Shown here: piece after piece, positions 21,219-29,427 of the stretch
How the letters are laid out: the number at the start of each line of letters is the position of its first letter
How positions within the stretch are numbered: the first letter of the stretch is position 1
Origin: Chitinophagaceae bacterium
GTDB taxonomy: Bacteria > Bacteroidota > Bacteroidia > Chitinophagales > Chitinophagaceae
Length of the DNA: 36,884 nt
Direction of reading: 5' to 3'
NCBI GenBank assembly: GCA_016710745.1
Contig: JADJVB010000004.1
Span: 1-36,884 of the forward strand
Program-made: the position numbers and the translations under genes
The notes under the pieces: generated by a model
Database searches by the model: none
The model's input: only the letters and a program-made list of their open reading frames with translations
What the model was told of the DNA's origin: nothing

Positions 21219-22134
21219 ATGTCAAATAAGATATCTAAATATTTTTCTGGTTTTGCAGCTAAAAGATTATCTGAAGTTGAAATAAGACCGACAACTTCAA
21301 ATCAACACGAATTCAATGGCATAACAGAATTCAAAGAAATCTTAGGGACTGAAAAGAAAACATTTACTGGAAAATTTATATTCCTTTCAGACGATGAAGA
21401 AAAAATACTGGAAGCTAAAGGGTTTCTTACTTGGTATGATGCCAGAAAAAAACATGCAACCAGAACAGAATATAGATTGTATTACAGCACAAACTCTGTT
21501 ATAGAAAGTTGTTTGCCCGATCGACCATAAAGGATGTGTCGCCCGTTGAGGAACCCGATAAAACATTGCTACTTTGGATGGAAAGAGAAGAACTTTTATT
21601 TAAAACTCTTGAAAAATTCCTTGTGGCTGAAAAACTTAAAGAGGGATTTGGGAAGGATGGCATAAACGTCGACGATTTTGTCTATTTTTCTTTAAGTGTC
21701 CATAACCGGAGAAAATCCAGAGCTGGCTATGCATTTGAAAATCACCTTTCAGTAATTTTTGATAGCAACAAAATCTCCTATTCTTGGGGGAAAGCTACTG
21801 AACTAAACAAGAAACCAGATTTTGTTTTTCCAGGTATTGAGCAATATCATTCAAAATCATTCGAGACCTCTTTATTAACTATGCTTGGAGTTAAAACATC
21901 TGCAAAAGACAGATGGAGACAGGTTTTATCTGAGGCTGCAAAAATTAAACAAAAACATTTGATAACTCTGAACCCGCAATCAGCAAAAATCAAACAGATG
22001 AAATGATTTCTGACTCTCTTCAGCTTGTGATTCCCAAAGGGATATTTGAAACATATTCTAATGAACAACAAAAACAAATAATTTCCTTATCAGATTTTAT
22101 TCAACATGTAATAACAAATCAAATTCAACTATAA
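21219..22134 (+). CDS. Type II restriction endonuclease, EcoRII C-terminal domain family, frameshifted
   Basis: Cuts unmethylated copies of the methylase site. The C-terminal catalytic domain shows RRKSRAGYAFENHL, NKKPDFVFPG, LGVKTSAKDRWRQVLSEAAK and KHLITLN. This is the PD...K...KDRWRQV signature of EcoRII/PspGI-type nucleases. Indels near 21515 and 21975 break the frame; repairing the second adds AISKNQTDEMISDSLQLVIP and a stop at 22134. The repaired length is about 304 aa. The N-terminal part (YFSGFAAKRLSEVEIRPTTS, DDEEKILEAKGFLTWYDARK) is likely the effector DNA-binding half, shorter than in EcoRII itself. It begins one base after the methylase stop and ends 8 bases from the stop of the opposing operon. 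Confidence 0.9.
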
Positions 22135-22142
22135 TTTAAATA

Positions 22143-22873
22143 TCAAGATGCTTTTTTCCATCTGCTGAATTCACCTGGAAGAATTTTTACAATTTGGGTT
22201 CCATTCATACTGTTAAGATCGAATGTTAATTGAAATTGTTTTAAAACCATTCTAAACCTTCTTGCTGTTCCTCCTTTATATTTATCAACCGCTCCTTTAT
22301 AAATCGAATCACTTTCATTGTTATAAAATAGAATTGTTGCAGCCTCAATAATACTAGGGTTTCTCTGTATATTATAAACTGCAGCCAATTGCTCTACAAG
22401 ATCGCCCCTCTCAAAAATATTACCTCTCAAACATCCTTTCCCTTTTTCTCCTAACTCTGTAAACTTAATGAAGCAAATGCAAGCAAATGCCTGTAATATC
22501 TATTATAAACTGTTGACTTAAGAACGTATAATGCATTTTCTTTAAAGTCCCTTTCTATACCATTTTTCATATAGGGAACGATAATATCTAGCATAAAAGC
22601 AGACAGCCAAGTCCACAATCCGTTATCTCGATAGAATTGGCGATTACTTTTTAACCCAAGTATCTCAGATAAATACTTCGCAATCTCAAATTTATTCTTA
22701 GTTATCGGCTTCTCAATAGATATGTTGCCCTCTACCTCCTCCGTAAACATTATATTATTAAGCAAATCTGAGAGTTTATCCTTATCAATACTTTTTTGTA
22801 TTCTAAATTCTTGAAGTAATTCATCAAATTTAATAATCCCTTTATCATTAAATCTTTTAACTAAATAATTCAT
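22143..22873 (-). CDS. Unknown protein, last gene of the GHKL ATPase operon, one frameshift
   Basis: I do not recognise a named family with confidence. When a break near 22440 is repaired it is about 243 aa and mainly helical. It has a short N-terminal part (MNYLVKRFNDKGIIKFDELL), a central GLWTWLSAFMLDIIVPYMKN and YNRYYRHLLAFASLSLQ, then GDLVEQLAAVYNIQRNPSII, AATILFYNNESDSIYKGAVD and the ending RRFRMVLKQFQLTFDLNSMN with LPGEFSRW. The WTWL...YRHLLA...FQLTFDLN layout looks like a conserved globular protein. No catalytic motif or membrane segment is visible. Its start lies 7 bases after the stop of the preceding gene, so it is translated with the ATPase operon and probably belongs to the same system. 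Confidence 0.75.
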
Positions 22874-22880
22874 ATACTTA

Positions 22881-23633
22881 TTAATTTTGAATAATTTTCC
22901 AATGTCCTGTTTCTAATACAAAAGCTTTTACCACATTATCAATCCACTCTTCACATATTTCATCATTATCAGCATTACGAGGAATATCTGATACCCCCAA
23001 TACTGATTTGCTAAATAATATCCATTTTGAATTCCAACTATCTCCATCCATTTCAAACTCCTTTATCTCAAAAGCAATTTGTTTAAAAATGAGCCGAATT
23101 GCTGCAGGATAAACTAAACCAATAAATATAGCATCACTTTTTGCTATTTCTCTAATTCCTTCGATAGAATTATTGATTTCCAAAATTGGGATGCCGTCTT
23201 GGGCATTAAAATTTATACGCCAAATTTCATTTGTGTCCATTTTAACAGCATTAACAGGTAAAATAGATTCTTTACCTTTCGGATCATTATCGTCGCCAAT
23301 ATTATAAATTTTTGCGTGCCCAAGTATAAGTCCTTCCTCGTTTGTCTCATCAACTATTTTGATACGGAAAAATATTTTATCCGATAGTTTTTTAAGCTCC
23401 GTTATATCAGTATCAACTGGTTGCTCCATTTTACTAAATAACCCAAAATCAAATCGGAGAAAATCAGGACCGTAATTGGGCTCAAAGTAAACTCTGGCAT
23501 CATCGGGGAAATTTAAATCATCTTTTATAAGTGAAGCGTTGAAATAGACTTTATCTCCATCTTCCTTTAAAGTAATTTGTATATTTTCTTTGGGTATTTT
23601 TTTCCTATTGGTATAATTTAATTTTCTAATCAT
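22881..23633 (-). CDS. Unknown 250-aa protein in the GHKL ATPase operon
   Basis: Intact frame with no family recognised. The N-terminal half is beta-rich with acidic loops (ENIQITLKEDGDKVYFNASL, DDARVYFEPNYGPDFLRFDF, KIFFRIKIVDETNEEGLILG). The middle reads EIWRINFNAQDGIPILEINN, a pattern typical of a sheet-rich domain. The C-terminal part is helical (RLIFKQIAFEIKEFEMDGDS, ICEEWIDNVVKAFVLETGHW). There is no signal peptide, membrane segment, zinc cluster or nuclease motif that I can point to. It starts 8 bases after the stop of the GHKL ATPase and ends 8 bases before the next start, so tight co-translation suggests a partner subunit of the ATPase. The DNA is as AT-rich as its neighbours. Confidence 0.85.
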   Translation of the reverse strand: MIRKLNYTNRKKIPKENIQITLKEDGDKVYFNASLIKDDLNFPDDARVYFEPNYGPDFLRFDFGLFSKMEQPVDTDITELKKLSDKIFFRIKIVDETNEEGLILGHAKIYNIGDDNDPKGKESILPVNAVKMDTNEIWRINFNAQDGIPILEINNSIEGIREIAKSDAIFIGLVYPAAIRLIFKQIAFEIKEFEMDGDSWNSKWILFSKSVLGVSDIPRNADNDEICEEWIDNVVKAFVLETGHWKIIQN

Positions 23634-23640
23634 TGCAAGG

Positions 23641-25588
23641 TTATTTTACGTCTATAATTAAATCTCTTTTAGTATCAAATCCTGTAACCAAAATAGAAAA
23701 ATTATTCACTACAGGTTTAAACTCAATTACATTCATTTCTCTTTTAGAAATATTAATATTTGAGGATGAAATTTTTAATTTCTTTAAATCAAAATCGTGT
23801 TCAGAATAATTCTTAAAAGGGTTTCCATCCATACTATCATATGCAAGTTTTATCCTCACTTCTTCTGGCATTATTTCTAATTCTGAATTACCTGTGACTT
23901 TAAAACCATCTAAAGTTTGCGTCAAAATATATTTTTTAGGAGACCGCGGAGGAAAATCATCGGGTGGATTCTCCTTTTTCTTCCCTGGTTTACTGTTGTT
24001 GGTTCCTTTATCGTTGTCTTCTTCAATATCAACGTAAAAAAAATCTTTAAGTAAATTTTTGTCTATCCCTTGCGCTGGAATTATTAAAATATTGTAAAGT
24101 CGCTCAAGAGAATTTTTAACAAATGAGATACATTTATCTGTGCTTTCGTATTTAACTTTAAAATTGTCTTTGTGCCAGCCTGTATGCGCCGGACCTTCCG
24201 CATGCCCAAAAAATGTAACCAAATCTTTATCATCAATTATAACCATTCCACGAACACCTTTCTTTTTTAAAGATTTAATGCCTGTTATGGTTAAATATTC
24301 TCTTATAAAAAAGTTCTCCGGCTCTAATAACCTTTCGTCCTTTTGTATATAAGCTTTAAAATACCTAAGTCCACATTGTTCCCCTTCTGGTTGAAACTTC
24401 ACAGGAATATTAAAAGCCAAGGGAGTTCCATTCTCAAATTTTTCTTGCAAATCAGCGATATCCAAATCTTTAAACATCTCTTGTTTACGCCATTCATATG
24501 CAGTACTAGGGTTAGGAAAATTAAGTTGATAATAATCTTTCCCTTTTAAAGAAATAATCCATTTAGTAAATTCAAAAGAAGATAAAAATATTGACTTTAC
24601 ATTTTCCTTAATATTTGGAACTTTTCCAAAATCAATTTTCTCAATTGAGTTCAATATTTTTTCTTTTGTAAGTAATACAACATTTTCCTCTTCTCGTACT
24701 TCTACTTCGAGTTTGCCCAATAAAATTGGATAAAAAAACTGTTCCATCGTTGCATATGCAACCGTATTAATAGAAACTTCTTCTTTTGCAAATGGTATAA
24801 TAATAGATACCCCTGTATTACTATCTCTATTCTCTACTTCTACATTCCTTTTCAACAAAAATGCTTTTGAAAATTTTTCAATCTGGCCTAAATCATCTTC
24901 AGGTAAGGCAAACTGATCTTCAGGAGCAAATTTTCCAAAATAGCCGTATGGAAAATAGGCACACTTAGCGGGTTTATCAATTCGATCATGTGTCCTTAAA
25001 ACAGACTGCCCAATTAAGTATGCTTTTTTATCACTTTCTCTTATCGTAACAGTCCAAAAAGAATTGATTTTAGATAAAGCCGGAAAAACAGACTTGCCGA
25101 CTCCCCAACTACCCATTTTCCCAGCCAATTTGCCAGACCGTCCATATGCACGCCAAAAGAAGTAAAAATTATGTGCTTTACTTTGATCTGTATAATCATT
25201 ATATTCAAATTCTATAGGATCCCCTTCTAGTCCTTTTGTGTTAAAATCTTCAAATAATATATATGGCATCGGTGAATTAAAATCAGGAAGTTCAGTTGGT
25301 ATTATCCCATTATTTTTACTTTGTAAGTGAGGTGTTAATCCATCTAAAAAATCTGAATACTCATCAGGCTTTAAAGCATATTTTTTCCCGGATATAAATA
25401 TTCTAACTTTTGCTGGAATATTATCTCTCTTCATATCATCTCTCACTTCATCTAAAACATTCTGATTGCCTTCACGTGTTAAAGCGTTAGATATGTTTCC
25501 AACGGTTTCATTACTAAAAAAAAGCTTTTTCAGTTGGATCGGGTGTATTATCTGTTCTCAGTTTTTCCTTATGTAGCCAGTATCCCAT
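23641..25588 (-). CDS. MutL/MORC-like GHKL ATPase (paraMORC type), one frameshift
   Basis: Predicted ATP-driven clamp or remodeller of the GHKL (gyrase, Hsp90, histidine kinase, MutL) class. The ATP fold is shown by three boxes. The N-box NALTREGNQNVLDE (near 25450-25490) carries the metal-binding Glu/Asn. Box G1 is YILFEDFNTKGLEG and box G2 is GKMGSWGVGKSVFPALSKIN, followed by SFWTVTIRESDKKAYLIGQS. The uninterrupted frame from GTG 25446 lacks the N-box. An extra base in the A run at 25516-25523 hides an N-terminus that starts at ATG 25588 (MGYWLHKEKLRTDN). The repaired length is 648 aa. An S5-like middle and an acidic, Lys/Pro-rich linker near 23960 precede a beta-rich C-terminus. Iyer and colleagues described prokaryotic paraMORCs in restriction-modification neighbourhoods, which fits the methylase and nuclease next door. 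Confidence 0.87.
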
Positions 25589-25615
25589 ATTCGATAAGAT
25601 TTATTGATTACTACC

Positions 25616-25846
25616 TTAAAATTCAAAAGTTTGCTTACCTGATTTACTACTGCTATTAAATGCTGCCTTTAATAAATTCACTTTCTCATTAATTGCCCTC
25701 AACATTTTTCTAACCTCTTCATCCGTATAATCATATGTACTAATATTGGCGCATTTGGATAAGCTATCAATATCATCCAATACTTTTTGTACCCTCCTAC
25801 CGGCAACATTTTTAAATCGGTCTTTTTTTGCTGTTGATTTTGCCAT
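25616..25846 (-). CDS. Small helical protein, first gene of the GHKL ATPase operon
   Basis: A 76-aa basic protein, intact. It begins MAKSTAKKDRFKNVAGRRVQ and continues with two predicted helices (KVLDDIDSLSKCANI, YTDEEVRKMLRAINEKVNLL) and a polar tail. I chose ATG 25846 over an upstream frame start at 25891 because the extra 15 residues overlap the 18-bp palindrome that probably regulates the operon. It lies 27 bases before the repaired start of the ATPase. Its size and position suggest a coiled-coil adaptor or antitoxin-like regulator, but I recognise no family and claim no activity. Confidence 0.75.
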   Translation of the reverse strand: MAKSTAKKDRFKNVAGRRVQKVLDDIDSLSKCANISTYDYTDEEVRKMLRAINEKVNLLKAAFNSSSKSGKQTFEF

Positions 25847-25876
25847 ACGATAAAATTTGATGCAACATACCAGAAA

Positions 25877-25894
25877 ATTTTGATATATCAAAAT
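25877..25894. promoter_or_regulatory. Perfect 18-bp palindrome upstream of the GHKL operon
   Basis: ATTTTGATATATCAAAAT reads the same on both strands. It lies about 30 bases upstream of the first gene of the minus-strand operon, within very AT-rich DNA, where a repressor site would sit. It is unrelated in sequence to the operator at 19677. Confidence 0.5.
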
Positions 25895-26445
25895 ATTTTA
25901 TCAATTATTTTTAAATATAATTGCGATATATTTTTCTAATTATGTGGTATATAACAATAAATATTTAGATAAATATTTAGATAATAGCTTAATAGCTCTT
26001 TCCGGATTACGACTCCTCTTCCATTGTAGACAAAGTTTTCTCTGCCGCCGCAGGCACGTTACCCAACTGGCGCAGGTATGCAGCATAGTAGCGCAGAGTA
26101 CCTGCCTACTCGCCTTCGCATAGCTTCAGTCGCTTGCGCCATAGCTTTAGCGACGGTGCACGGAGCAAGGCCGGCAGGCAGGCAGGACTGTGCCCACTAG
26201 TACGGCTACAGTATACAACCAGTTCAACCCAACAATTTTAAAGCTATTTTTTGGTACTGATTACGCCAACACACATAAACCAGGCTGCATATCTGCCTTT
26301 ACTTTGATTTACGTAGCTGGTGGTAAATTGGTTTAATGAAAATATTGTTTCACCCTGGTCGGTGTCCCCACCGACCGGAACGAAATGTTCGGTGAAGACA
26401 GCAACCAAGGGCAAAAACTCCGAAGACAATGACACATTAAACCCG
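25895..26445. other. Intergenic region at the right edge of the defence island
   Basis: AT-rich promoter-side DNA (25895-26010) changes abruptly to a GC-rich stretch (26039-26205) containing imperfect repeats such as CATAGCTTCAGTCGC / CATAGCTTTAGCGAC and GGCAGGCAGGCAGG. A REPIN-like palindrome follows (26353-26410). I see no gene, tRNA or recognisable att site. Confidence 0.45.
26353..26410. repeat. Family 1 REPIN-like inverted pair
   Basis: A full palindrome, GGTCGGTGTCCCCACCGACC (26357-26376), with the GGAACGAAATGTTC tail, is followed by a degenerate inverted partner, GGTGAAGACAGCAACC. The outer CCCT/AGGG match. Confidence 0.85.
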
Positions 26446-26613
26446 ATGGCCACTGTGCGTAATTATGGCGCCGGTACAGAGGCCGCCCATCTTAACAGGC
26501 TGGATGATGACGATGAAGAAGTTAAAAAAGAAGCCGATCTGCCTACCAACGACAGTCAGTTGCCCGATGAAGCAACCTGGCCCGAAGAAGCTGCTGACGA
26601 TGAAAAAGCCTGA
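26446..26613 (+). CDS. Small acidic protein of unknown function
   Basis: A 55-aa, strongly acidic, probably disordered protein (MATVRNYGAGTEAAHLNRLD, then runs of Asp/Glu and PDEATWPEEAADDEKA). I start at ATG 26446 because in-frame codons further upstream are translated palindrome sequence (SVSPPTGTKC), which is not credible protein. It resembles in style the acidic protein at 29104. It is followed by a strong terminator. No family was recognised. Confidence 0.6.
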   Translation: MATVRNYGAGTEAAHLNRLDDDDEEVKKEADLPTNDSQLPDEATWPEEAADDEKA

Positions 26614-26696
26614 ACAACACCATTACGGCGTGAAATACTGAACTAAAATGACCCTGCATCGCATCTTTAAAACATTTTTTCTTTACCCTTATGTAC

Positions 26697-26730
26697 AAAA
26701 AGATTGGCTGAAATTTCAGCCAATCTTTTT
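26697..26730. terminator. Bidirectional terminator
   Basis: AAAAAGATTGGCTGAAA and TTTCAGCCAATCTTTTT form a perfect 17-bp stem with T runs on both strands. It serves the small acidic gene on the plus strand and the lysine-rich gene on the minus strand. Confidence 0.92.
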
Positions 26731-26808
26731 TCATTAACGCCTGTTACCAATCTGTGGTCAATAACAGGCCACTTAATCTGCACTGATATTTATGGAGTTA
26801 TTGTGCAC

Positions 26809-27528
26809 TTATTTTCGCCACAATGGCTTTTTACCCGCAGGCTTTATAGAACCTTTTCCGGTGGAAGAAAGCTTTATGCCGCTTTGCGGATTGCCTTTCG
26901 CCATGGCTTTTTCAGCAGCATGCTTATCAAACGCACGAATGGGATCGGTAACACTGCCCGGCTCATTGGCTTCGCCACCTGGCATGGCAACCTCCGGGGC
27001 ATTGGTTGTTGTTACATTTGCTGTTTTTGCCAGCACATCATCCCATTGCCCGGCCGCTACAGTGCCTGCCACCGGTGCTTTGGGGACTGTAGTTTTTTTG
27101 GACAGTGGTTTTTTTGAAACCGTTTTTTTAACCAGTGGTTTTTTTGTGGCTGCTTTTTTGGGAATAGCTTTTTTTATTGCCGCTTTCACAGGCGCGGCTT
27201 TTTTCCCTACAACTTTTTTGGGAGTTATCTTTTTAACTGTGGCTTTTTTTGGTACCACTTTATTTGCAACTGCTTTTTTATGAGTAGCTTTTTTTCACCA
27301 CAACTTTTTAGTAGCTGCCTTTTTAACTGTTCCTTTTTTGGGTAGCGCTTTTTTTGCAACTGCTTTTTTAGGAGTAGCTTTTTTCACTACAACCTTTTTA
27401 GGCGCTGCCTTTTTAACTGTTGCCTTTTTTGGTGCCGCTTTTTTTGCAACTGCTTTTTTAGGGGCCGTTTTTTTCACTGCAGCTTTACCGGCAGTAACTT
27501 TTTTTGCTGTTTTGGCTTTTTTTGTCAT
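26809..27528 (-). CDS. Lysine/alanine-rich histone H1-like protein, one frameshift
   Basis: About 239 aa. After MTKKAKTAKKVTAGKAAVKK the chain is a long series of pentad-like units (KKAAPKKATV, KKAVAKKALP), very similar to eukaryotic H1 tails and to bacterial H1-like proteins such as Hc1 and AlgP. It is expected to coat or compact DNA through charge. A break near 27295 joins two halves with the same repeat. The last 80 residues are different and mixed in charge (AGQWDDVLAKTANVTTTNAP, PIRAFDKHAAEKAMAKGNPQ). The start at 27528 excludes 23 implausible upstream codons. The repetitive DNA makes the copy number and the indel position unreliable. The opposite strand gives long Phe/Ala frames that are shadows. 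Confidence 0.85.
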
Positions 27529-27683
27529 AATATTTTTTTTAACTAGCGGAGAAGTATGTCCGTTTAAACTAGTATAACCAAAACTGTGCCAGTACAAAGA
27601 AACCGGGTATTGGGATGGCCAGCAACGAACGGTATTAATGATGTTGCCTGACTACTTCACTAACAAGATCCCACCTGGTTTCA

Positions 27684-27785
27684 CCCTGGTCGGTGACCCC
27701 ACCAACCGCAACGATACGCCCCATCCAAACAGCAACCGGGGACCCTTCACCCTGGTCGGTGTCTTCACCGACCGGAACGAAATGA
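27684..27785. repeat. Two family 1 palindromes
   Basis: GGTCGGTGACCCCACCAACC (27688-27707) is followed by a degenerate inverted partner with CAGCAACCGGGG. GGTCGGTGTCTTCACCGACC (27754-27773) follows, with a full GGAACGAAATG tail. Confidence 0.85.
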
Positions 27786-27791
27786 CTAATA

Positions 27792-28433
27792 TTACCTGAC
27801 AAACAGCGTCATGCTGTTATTAACTAAGATTGGTCGGTGAAGACACCGACCAAGGGGCGGAACACAAATCAGAAAATCTTTTCCCCTGGTCGGTGGGGAC
27901 ACCGACCCCGGAGAAATGATGGTCGGTGGAGACACCGACCATGGGTTGAGAAGATTGGTCGGTGAAGACACCGACCAAGGGGCGGCCGTTGTTTTAACCC
28001 TACTTAAAAAATTCTGCGTCAGTGAATTGGATACCACTGTACAGGTGCCGTCTTTATGAATGATCTGGTAACAATTGTCGATGGCCCGTATATTGGGGTT
28101 ACTCATGTGCTTTTCGTTGTAAGGCGCCAGCATATCTTCTTCGCTAACAGTATTCCCGGCTTCATCAATGGTGCGGGTAAAAACCCGGTAATGAAAATGC
28201 CAGGGGTTTAAACCGGCCGATGCCTCATCGGGCACATAACTGTCATTAAATCCTTCAAATATCAGTTCGGCGGTATGGTCCTTATGCTCCAGCAGGGTTT
28301 CGGTGATATTGATAAACTGGTCCATCTCGGGATCATCATGTATGATACCACTGTCCCACACCGTGGCCCCGTTGATAAATATAACCAGCCTGTTATCTAC
28401 ATGTTTCACATTGATCCAGTATTCCTTTTTCAT
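27792..28433 (-). CDS. Unknown protein with a C-terminus encoded by palindromic repeats
   Basis: It starts MKKEYWINVKHVDNRLVIFI, and about 150 residues form a plausible small beta-rich domain (GATVWDSGIIHDDPEMDQFI, AELIFEGFNDSYVPDEASAG, NPWHFHYRVFTRTIDEAGNT). No family was recognised. From about residue 150 the open frame runs through four palindromes and reads PWSVSPPT and GRCLHRP, the translation of the repeat. Either repeats inserted near the original stop and extended the frame, or an indel removed the true stop just after NSLTQNFLSRV. The start at 28433 is preferred over an earlier frame start because the upstream codons look non-coding. Only the first 150 residues should be trusted. Confidence 0.65.
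   Translation of the reverse strand: MKKEYWINVKHVDNRLVIFINGATVWDSGIIHDDPEMDQFINITETLLEHKDHTAELIFEGFNDSYVPDEASAGLNPWHFHYRVFTRTIDEAGNTVSEEDMLAPYNEKHMSNPNIRAIDNCYQIIHKDGTCTVVSNSLTQNFLSRVKTTAAPWSVSSPTNLLNPWSVSPPTIISPGSVSPPTRGKDFLICVPPLGRCLHRPILVNNSMTLFVR
27828..27983. repeat. Four family 1 palindromes in inverted orientation
   Basis: Stems at 27832-27851, 27888-27907, 27921-27940 and 27957-27976 (GGTCGGTGRRGACACCGACC). The first and last units are almost identical including AAGATT before and AAGGGGCGG after. They lie inside the open frame of the gene at 27792. Confidence 0.92.
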
Positions 28434-28516
28434 GTTAGTTTCGTTTAATTTAAAAAAAATTAGTTGATTGAAGCTTAAAATTGCAGATGATAGCGGATAC
28501 AATTAATGAGAAACAT

Positions 28517-28796
28517 CATAAAATGAACTGATAAGCATTACCGGCAAAGCTTTTGTTGTTTTATGGATAATCGATATATAGTACAGCATATATTCCCTGT
28601 TCCTGTTTGCTGTACTCACCGACCAGGGAAAAAAAGGTCATAACGCGAACTGGCAAGTATTACCGGCAAAGCTTTTGTTCCGGTCGGTGGAGACACCGAC
28701 CAGGGGGAAGAAGCTTTTGTTGTTTTGGGTATAATCGATATATTCTACAGCACATATTCCCTGTTCCTGTTTGCTGTACTCACCAACCGGAACGGC
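28517..28796. repeat. Local direct duplication, one arm carrying an extra palindrome
   Basis: Arm 1 (from 28517) and arm 2 (from 28639) share CATTACCGGCAAAGCTTTTG-like sequence and TTCCCTGTTCCTGTTTGCTG. Arm 2 has 42 extra bases: a 31-base palindrome unit (28680-28710) plus a repeat of AAGCTTTTGTT (28669-28679 and 28711-28721). Arm 1 has a single AAGCTTTTGTT (28547-28557). Both arms end in partial palindromes. Confidence 0.9.
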
Positions 28797-28854
28797 AGGT
28801 ATGGTAATTATCGTTTTAACATGATTTATTCATATCTTTTCCTAAAGGTAGTTT

Positions 28855-28974
28855 ATGAATAAATTCTTCAGAACCATTATTGCCGGCTACGGCGCAAAAA
28901 AACTGGGCGGTGGCTGCTTAAGTACCATCCTTATTTTTATTATTATTTACTATGCGCTGGGCAATTGTAACTAA
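28855..28974 (+). CDS. Conserved 39-aa membrane protein
   Basis: A very short gene, MNKFFRTIIAGYGAKKLGGG then CLSTILIFIIIYYALGNCN. It has one hydrophobic segment near the C-terminus and a basic, glycine-rich lead. This pattern (AKKLGGGC followed by a hydrophobic helix) recurs in Bacteroidota genomes as a short conserved protein of unknown role. The ATG at 28855 is preceded by an AAAGGTAG ribosome site at suitable distance. It sits between the duplicated palindrome region and the acidic gene. Confidence 0.7.
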   Translation: MNKFFRTIIAGYGAKKLGGGCLSTILIFIIIYYALGNCN

Positions 28975-29103
28975 GCCTGTGAATGACCAACAGCGTGCCG
29001 GGCTGTATTTTCAAATTGCCGGGTCGCCTCAACGCTGTTCCCATTTACCCCGGCTTTTTACTGCGGTAAATATTAACTAACTTCAGGTATAAAATTATAC
29101 GCG

Positions 29104-29403
29104 ATGTTCAACGATAAAAAACCGCCGGCAGATAATGCGGATGATCCCAATACCGATATCAGCCCCGAAGAAAGAGCCCGGCTGGACGACAGTATGCTCA
29201 ACAGTGCATCGGTTGATAATATGAACTTAAAAAGATCGGCACTGGATACCGTTGATGCCGATGGTGACCCCATAAATGAAAGCACCGCCAACTTAACCGG
29301 CGAAGACCTGGACATACCCGGCGCCGAACTGGATGATGCAAATGAAGAAATTGGTGAAGAGGATGAGGAGAATAATATGTATAGCCCCGCCGATACCGAA
29401 TAG
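29104..29403 (+). CDS. Acidic hypothetical protein
   Basis: 99 aa, intact and strongly acidic (MFNDKKPPADNADDPNTDIS, GEDLDIPGAELDDANEEIGE). It is low in hydrophobic residues, so probably disordered. No family with a known function. The long minus-strand frame over the same bases is a shadow. The start follows an AT-rich upstream stretch (TATAAAATTATACGCG). It may be functionally paired with the lysine-rich H1-like protein upstream, but that is only a guess from charge. Confidence 0.7.
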   Translation: MFNDKKPPADNADDPNTDISPEERARLDDSMLNSASVDNMNLKRSALDTVDADGDPINESTANLTGEDLDIPGAELDDANEEIGEEDEENNMYSPADTE

Positions 29404-29427
29404 CCTGATTCATCTCCAATCGATTTT

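Noticed and set aside
26792..27577. Plus-strand Phe/Ala-rich ORFs opposite the lysine-rich gene
   Set aside because: They are shadows of the KKA repeat codons; the minus frame has a start, known composition class and terminator.
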